The notes under the pieces were generated by a model. The model saw only the letters and a list, made by a program, of their open reading frames with translations, was not told the DNA's origin and searched no databases. Below are positions 59,893-64,000 of a stretch of DNA of 64,000 bases, in pieces. This DNA is from Amaranthus tricolor (Eukaryota; Streptophyta; Magnoliopsida; Caryophyllales; Amaranthaceae): contig NC_080049.1 in NCBI RefSeq assembly GCF_026212465.1, positions 6,102,515 to 6,166,514 of the forward strand, read 5' to 3'. The position numbers were made by a program, and so were the translations under genes. Each line of letters starts with the position of its first letter. Position 1 is the first letter of the stretch.

Positions 59893-62014
59893 GGAGTGTT
59901 ATTATTTAATTTGGTTCATTGAAACTGGAGTTTTAGGGTAATAATTTTGAAAAAATTACCGTGAATAAATTTTGTTAATTTTCCGACAATAATACAAAGT
60001 ATTGATGAACTATGAATAATACCAACTTAAAGGGTTGTTTTAACTACGAATTATTTAATTAGTAATTTGGGTTTCGTTGGCTTATGCAGGGCTTATAATT
60101 TTTTTTTATCTTTGCTCATTGTTAAAATATATTCATATATTTACCCTAATTGAGGTAATATGAGTTCTTCGTTCTCTCATTTGATTGTTCTAGAACTTTG
60201 ACTATAGTTGCTCTTAAATCTGTTTCATTGTGGACAAATTGTTCAATTAACGCAACAACTTTCAGGTGCTAAGCTTGTTTGGAACAAATTATTGAAATCA
60301 GCCCTTGAACCTGTATAAACATGGTTTGTTTCATTGATTTACTCTCATATTTGCATCACTTATTTTGAAACATTTTCATTGGTTGTACCATGATTCAAGT
60401 AGTCTCAAAATAATAGTGTTGCGTCGGCAGTAAAGAATCAATAAAGGTGGTGGAATACTCTAGATGGGGGTTGAGTAGAGCATGATAACTATTCGTTGAT
60501 AACAAGTCTAGGCCTTGATTTAGGTAGTTGGGACCTTAAAACTAAAAACAAAAGTTTGTTTTGCGAAATAAGTTTGGGACTTATTTTGAGCAAATGATAA
60601 AACAAAAAGTAAAGGTGCAAGAATAAAGAATACAATGATGTATACAATTTAGTCTTCAAATAGGATCTAATCTCTACCCTTGAGCTTTTCCCAAGTTCAC
60701 ATGGTATGGGTAAATATTCTTTATTGACTTTCACCAAGAGTTTTAGATACAAGCCGTAGAAAAAGATCACACTCATCTTCTAACAACTCCCCGTAGCCAC
60801 AATGCTACCAAATTAGAACCTCTAATACTAGTGAACTAAAAATATTTCTTTTCCCCTTTTTCATTCTTACAATGAATCAAAAAATTACAACTTATAACAA
60901 AATTTACTATCATAAAATAGAAGGCAACCTAATGAAGGTTTTCTTAAATGTAGCGCTTGAGAGTAATTCTTGATGTAGGATTCTTTGAAGACTTAAAAGA
61001 CTTTTGCAATGTGTTTACTGATAGTGTATTGCAGTCTTCGTGTTGTTGGTCGTCTTTCATATGCTTCATTCAGATTAAATTAACATTTGAAACTAAATCT
61101 ATTGATGCCTTGAAATGAGCCACTGTATCTTTGTATCTAAGGAAACTTTCCTACAAAAACTTGTTAGCATAATAACACATATATTAATGGGATGATCAAA
61201 ATACTTCCTTAGAATGAAATAATCACTTGCTTTGAATAAGGAAATCGGTTTTGGCAAGGATTATATTCCAAGATCAAATAAGTCTTCATGTACGGTAAGT
61301 ATGGTAATAAAATCGGTTTTAGTATATTGCCATATATTTAGAGACCTTATAGAAAGAATTCATACCTTGGTGATCTTGTATGAAGAGCCATTGGGATCTT
61401 GATGCATAAGGAAAAATATGTTTGCCAAGATATAGCAAACGACTATATGTTTCATGCTACGTAAAAATGTAACCACAATGAACAATAACATATACTTGAT
61501 CAATAATAACACATGATTTCGTCTTCCATCATAAAATTTGATAGTTATAGATCGATCAAGAGGTCAAGTCAACAGGTTGTAATGTTTTCACATTAAAAAT
61601 GTGATTAACATTCTTTTGTATTATTTAAGTGACAAAGTGGGCTAGGGAAATGATCTAGACATTTAAAAGAGACAACTATCCGAACTTTGTTATTGAATAC
61701 TCCTTCCAATTCATACCTATTGTCCAATTTGATTTTTACACCATATCAATTGATCCTAGACCCACTCAAGGCGATACGTCATATGTATTGCATGTTCATC
61801 CTTTTAACTTTAGGGTTTAGGATCCCTTATATAGGTAGCGTACTTATGTAATTATCCAAGGCTAGTATTATTTCTGAGATGGAGTGACGCTACCTCTACT
61901 GATTCTTAGATTATAGCTTGTATATATTTGATTATGTATATAACTATGTAGTCTTTGGACAATTGTATGTTGGATATTTATAGCTAACTATTCATTTTTA
62001 TTTAAATAAGCTAT
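59893..62014. other. Spacer, no gene recognised
   Basis: About 59930-60050 resembles the MULE MITE at 19520-19815 ('gaataataccaacttaaagg'). A one-ended Stowaway-like start occurs at 61699 (actccttccaattcatacc). The minus-strand frame 60489-60776 is not recognisable as a protein family. Confidence 0.45.
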
Positions 62015-63970
62015 TTATGTTATGATACAACATGTTTGGAATGCAGAAGGATCCATAGTAACATCAGTTGGGACCATAGTCACCTCAGTCGCTGGAATAG
62101 AGGGTTCAACAACATATTTAGTTGCTTCATCACCCTCCGTATAAGAGACTTCATTGGTAGAGAATACAGCAGGAGAAGCTGGTTGCTCAACAGCTACGAA
62201 ATATTAAATCTGGTTAGTAAAGATGCTAGAAATAACATCATCAGTAAAGACAGCAAATTGATCAATGAATGCTAGAAATAAACGTCAGTAAAAATACCTA
62301 TGCCAGCTCTCCGGAAAAACTTCGCAACATCATCAGCTGGGAAAAAGAATATGTTTGAGTATCCAGGAGAAGCGGATGGAGATGGAGAGTTCACATCCTC
62401 AAAAACATCTTGAATCCCAGATGAAGACTCAAGAGTAGTTTTAAATTCCTCTACCACCTCCTCATGGACAAGCTGGAGAAGAGCAGCCTCAACAAGAGCA
62501 GCTTCAGCAATAGTAGTGCTTACAGTTGCTGCAAAATAAATGGTAAGTCAGATATCAGAGAGATGTTAAGACAATTGGTAAAATTTCATTTAACAAGAAA
62601 GCAACCACCTAAGTCTTGACCTGGGAGCAACACAAAAATTTGTGAACTCCCAGGAGGTAGAAGAGGGAGATCATCACCTTCCCAGGACTGGAAAAAAGAA
62701 ACATCAGCCTCCTTCTTCTTCAGGCTTCTTTTTCCTTTGACTAGAGCCTTGATTGAAGGCCAGCTTTATCAGCAGCAACAATAGGGGCCCCAGATTTGCC
62801 CTTTTTCGAACCACCTCCAATTAAAGGTTATTTGACCAAGAAGATGTCTAGATGAGGATCAATCCAGGCCTCAGGATCCCTGTTTTCTTTCTTGGCAGGA
62901 GGAAGAAGACCTTGTCCTGCTCTAATATAATAAGCAGTATTCTCTGGGCAGGTGTCACTCCTCCTCCATCTGGGAGCCCCTTCTGGACCCAGAGGGTTAT
63001 AGTAAAACGCAAAAATCCTACGCTGCTTGTAATTTTTGATGGTGACAGGCGACGAGTTAACGCACATCTTATAAAGATGTTTGTTGGCTGTGTTGTCTGC
63101 CCAGGGAGACTGTGGAAGATATCTGTAGTATTTTCCATCAAGGGAGATACCCAGAAACTTCCAATGAACCAGATCGCCTGCTTGCTTTGAAAAATTGAGT
63201 AAAGAAGAAAAATATATGTTAGTAAAAAGTTTTTTAAAAAATGATTAAAAGAAAAAGTTGATATCATACCTGGAGTCAGACAAAAAGATATTCCTACCAG
63301 GGACAAATGTATATTCTGCTGGAATATCGCAACATGTGGAATCCACCCAGAAGGCAGATTCTTGTCCTTTGATTTAACAAAGTAAAAAAAAGCATGCCTT
63401 TCTCTTCGAGAAAGATGAAGAAATCCATCCAGTCCCAGAGTCTCTCTAGCATTGAATTTGCTCCAGAAGACTGGAGGCATGTACCTAAATGGATGGCCAA
63501 GGGTCTTGGGCACTCTGACCCAGATGATTTTGTCTTTGTACTCCTTAAGGTCGTCTAGTCCTGGGTAAACGAGCATAGCCCCGTTTATTGAAGAAAAAGT
63601 AATGAAAGAAGTGTTCTTGTTCTCATCCAATTTAAAAAGACTCTTAAAAAGATTAAGAGTCAGGGGAAGCTTCATGTATTCACAAGTCCAAATGAAGGAC
63701 ATTATATTCCTGGTAGCTTGAGGAAGAAGTTGGTTGGGGGAAAAGTGAAAATGGCATAAAATCTAGCAGAAAAATGGGTGAAGAGGGAAGCGCAAACCAA
63801 AAGCAAAGTGATATATACAATTTGGAATAAAAACGTCCTCCTCGTTGGTTTCAGAGGCGATGTATTCATGGGCCATCATCCCTTCTTCACCAATTCTGCA
63901 CCAATATCCCTTCTCTTTTGGGATATGGCAGTAGTCTTCTAACACAAACTGGGTCCTTCCCTTTACCAGC
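62015..63970 (-). pseudogene. Gypsy-type-transposon family protein (Transposase_28-like), 3' part
   Basis: Minus-strand exons inferred from frame and splice sites: about 63970-63270 (acceptor ctag before 63970, donor GTATGA), 63177-62609 (acceptor GCAG; joins as LTP|GDLVHW), 62528-62298 and 62193-62015 (TAA stop). The first exon has GYWCRIGEEGMM, HFAFGLRFPLHPFF, HFHFSPNQLLPQATRN and SGWIPHVAIF, fitting the plant 'putative gypsy type transposon' domain. The second has RRWRRSDTCPENTAYY. The last two encode acidic Ser/Glu-rich tails. An in-frame TAG near 63763, a TGA/TAA stop near 62828 and a frameshift near 62765 suggest decay. Upstream exons lie outside the window. Such proteins are usually gag-like parts of retroelements. 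Exon borders are tentative. Confidence 0.65.
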
Positions 63971-64000
63971 TAGTTAAAAGTTTGAGAAGTAAGCCCAATA

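Overview
The window looks like plant nuclear DNA from a repeat-rich eudicot. It is strongly AT-rich and full of nested plant transposon families: Ty1/copia, Helitron, hAT, CACTA/En-Spm, Mutator-like and Stowaway-type elements, an RTE-type LINE, and a 'putative gypsy type transposon' protein. There is one spliced DUF538 gene of plant type. I saw no tRNA, rRNA, CRISPR array, operon or other prokaryotic feature. The species cannot be fixed from the sequence; a Caryophyllales-like genome is only a guess.

Layout. 1-2.9 kb: AT-rich spacer with a short minisatellite, two Stowaway-like MITEs and a hairpin. 2.94-10.10 kb: a candidate non-autonomous Helitron split by a 6.4 kb minus-strand copia element, whose reverse transcriptase is itself split by a 1.4 kb solo LTR with target duplication TTTGA. 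10.63-14.70 kb: a non-autonomous LTR element with near-identical ~555 bp LTRs and an interior of layered tandem repeats. 18.2-19.8 kb: a Pack-MULE-like element carrying a GRF-zinc-finger-like fragment, then a small MULE MITE. 20.05-25.16 kb: a second minus-strand copia element whose 3' LTR holds a 1.04 kb MULE. 25.89-37.21 kb: an hAT element with 8-bp target duplication TCTAGAAT and a decayed transposase, interrupted by about 8.5 kb of CACTA element (Tnp2 transposase plus a Transposase_24/Ulp1-like protein). 37.7-49.7 kb: a MITE-rich stretch containing the DUF538 gene (44.72-45.58 kb), three non-autonomous hAT elements, four Stowaway-type copies and one MULE MITE. 50.9-52.5 kb: a 5'-truncated RTE LINE ending in a (GAT)n tail. 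52.5-62 kb: microsatellites, a MITE with a hairpin minisatellite and a probable solo LTR. 62.0-64.0 kb: the 3' part of a multi-exon minus-strand gene for a gypsy-type-transposon family protein, running off the right edge.

Functionally this is a transposon graveyard around one plausible host gene. Nearly all transposon reading frames carry in-frame stops or frameshifts. Target-site duplications and interruptions nevertheless allow element boundaries and relative insertion order to be read directly in many places, and those are the best-supported observations here. Splice models, protein family names and relative ages are inference from recognisable motifs; no database search was run.
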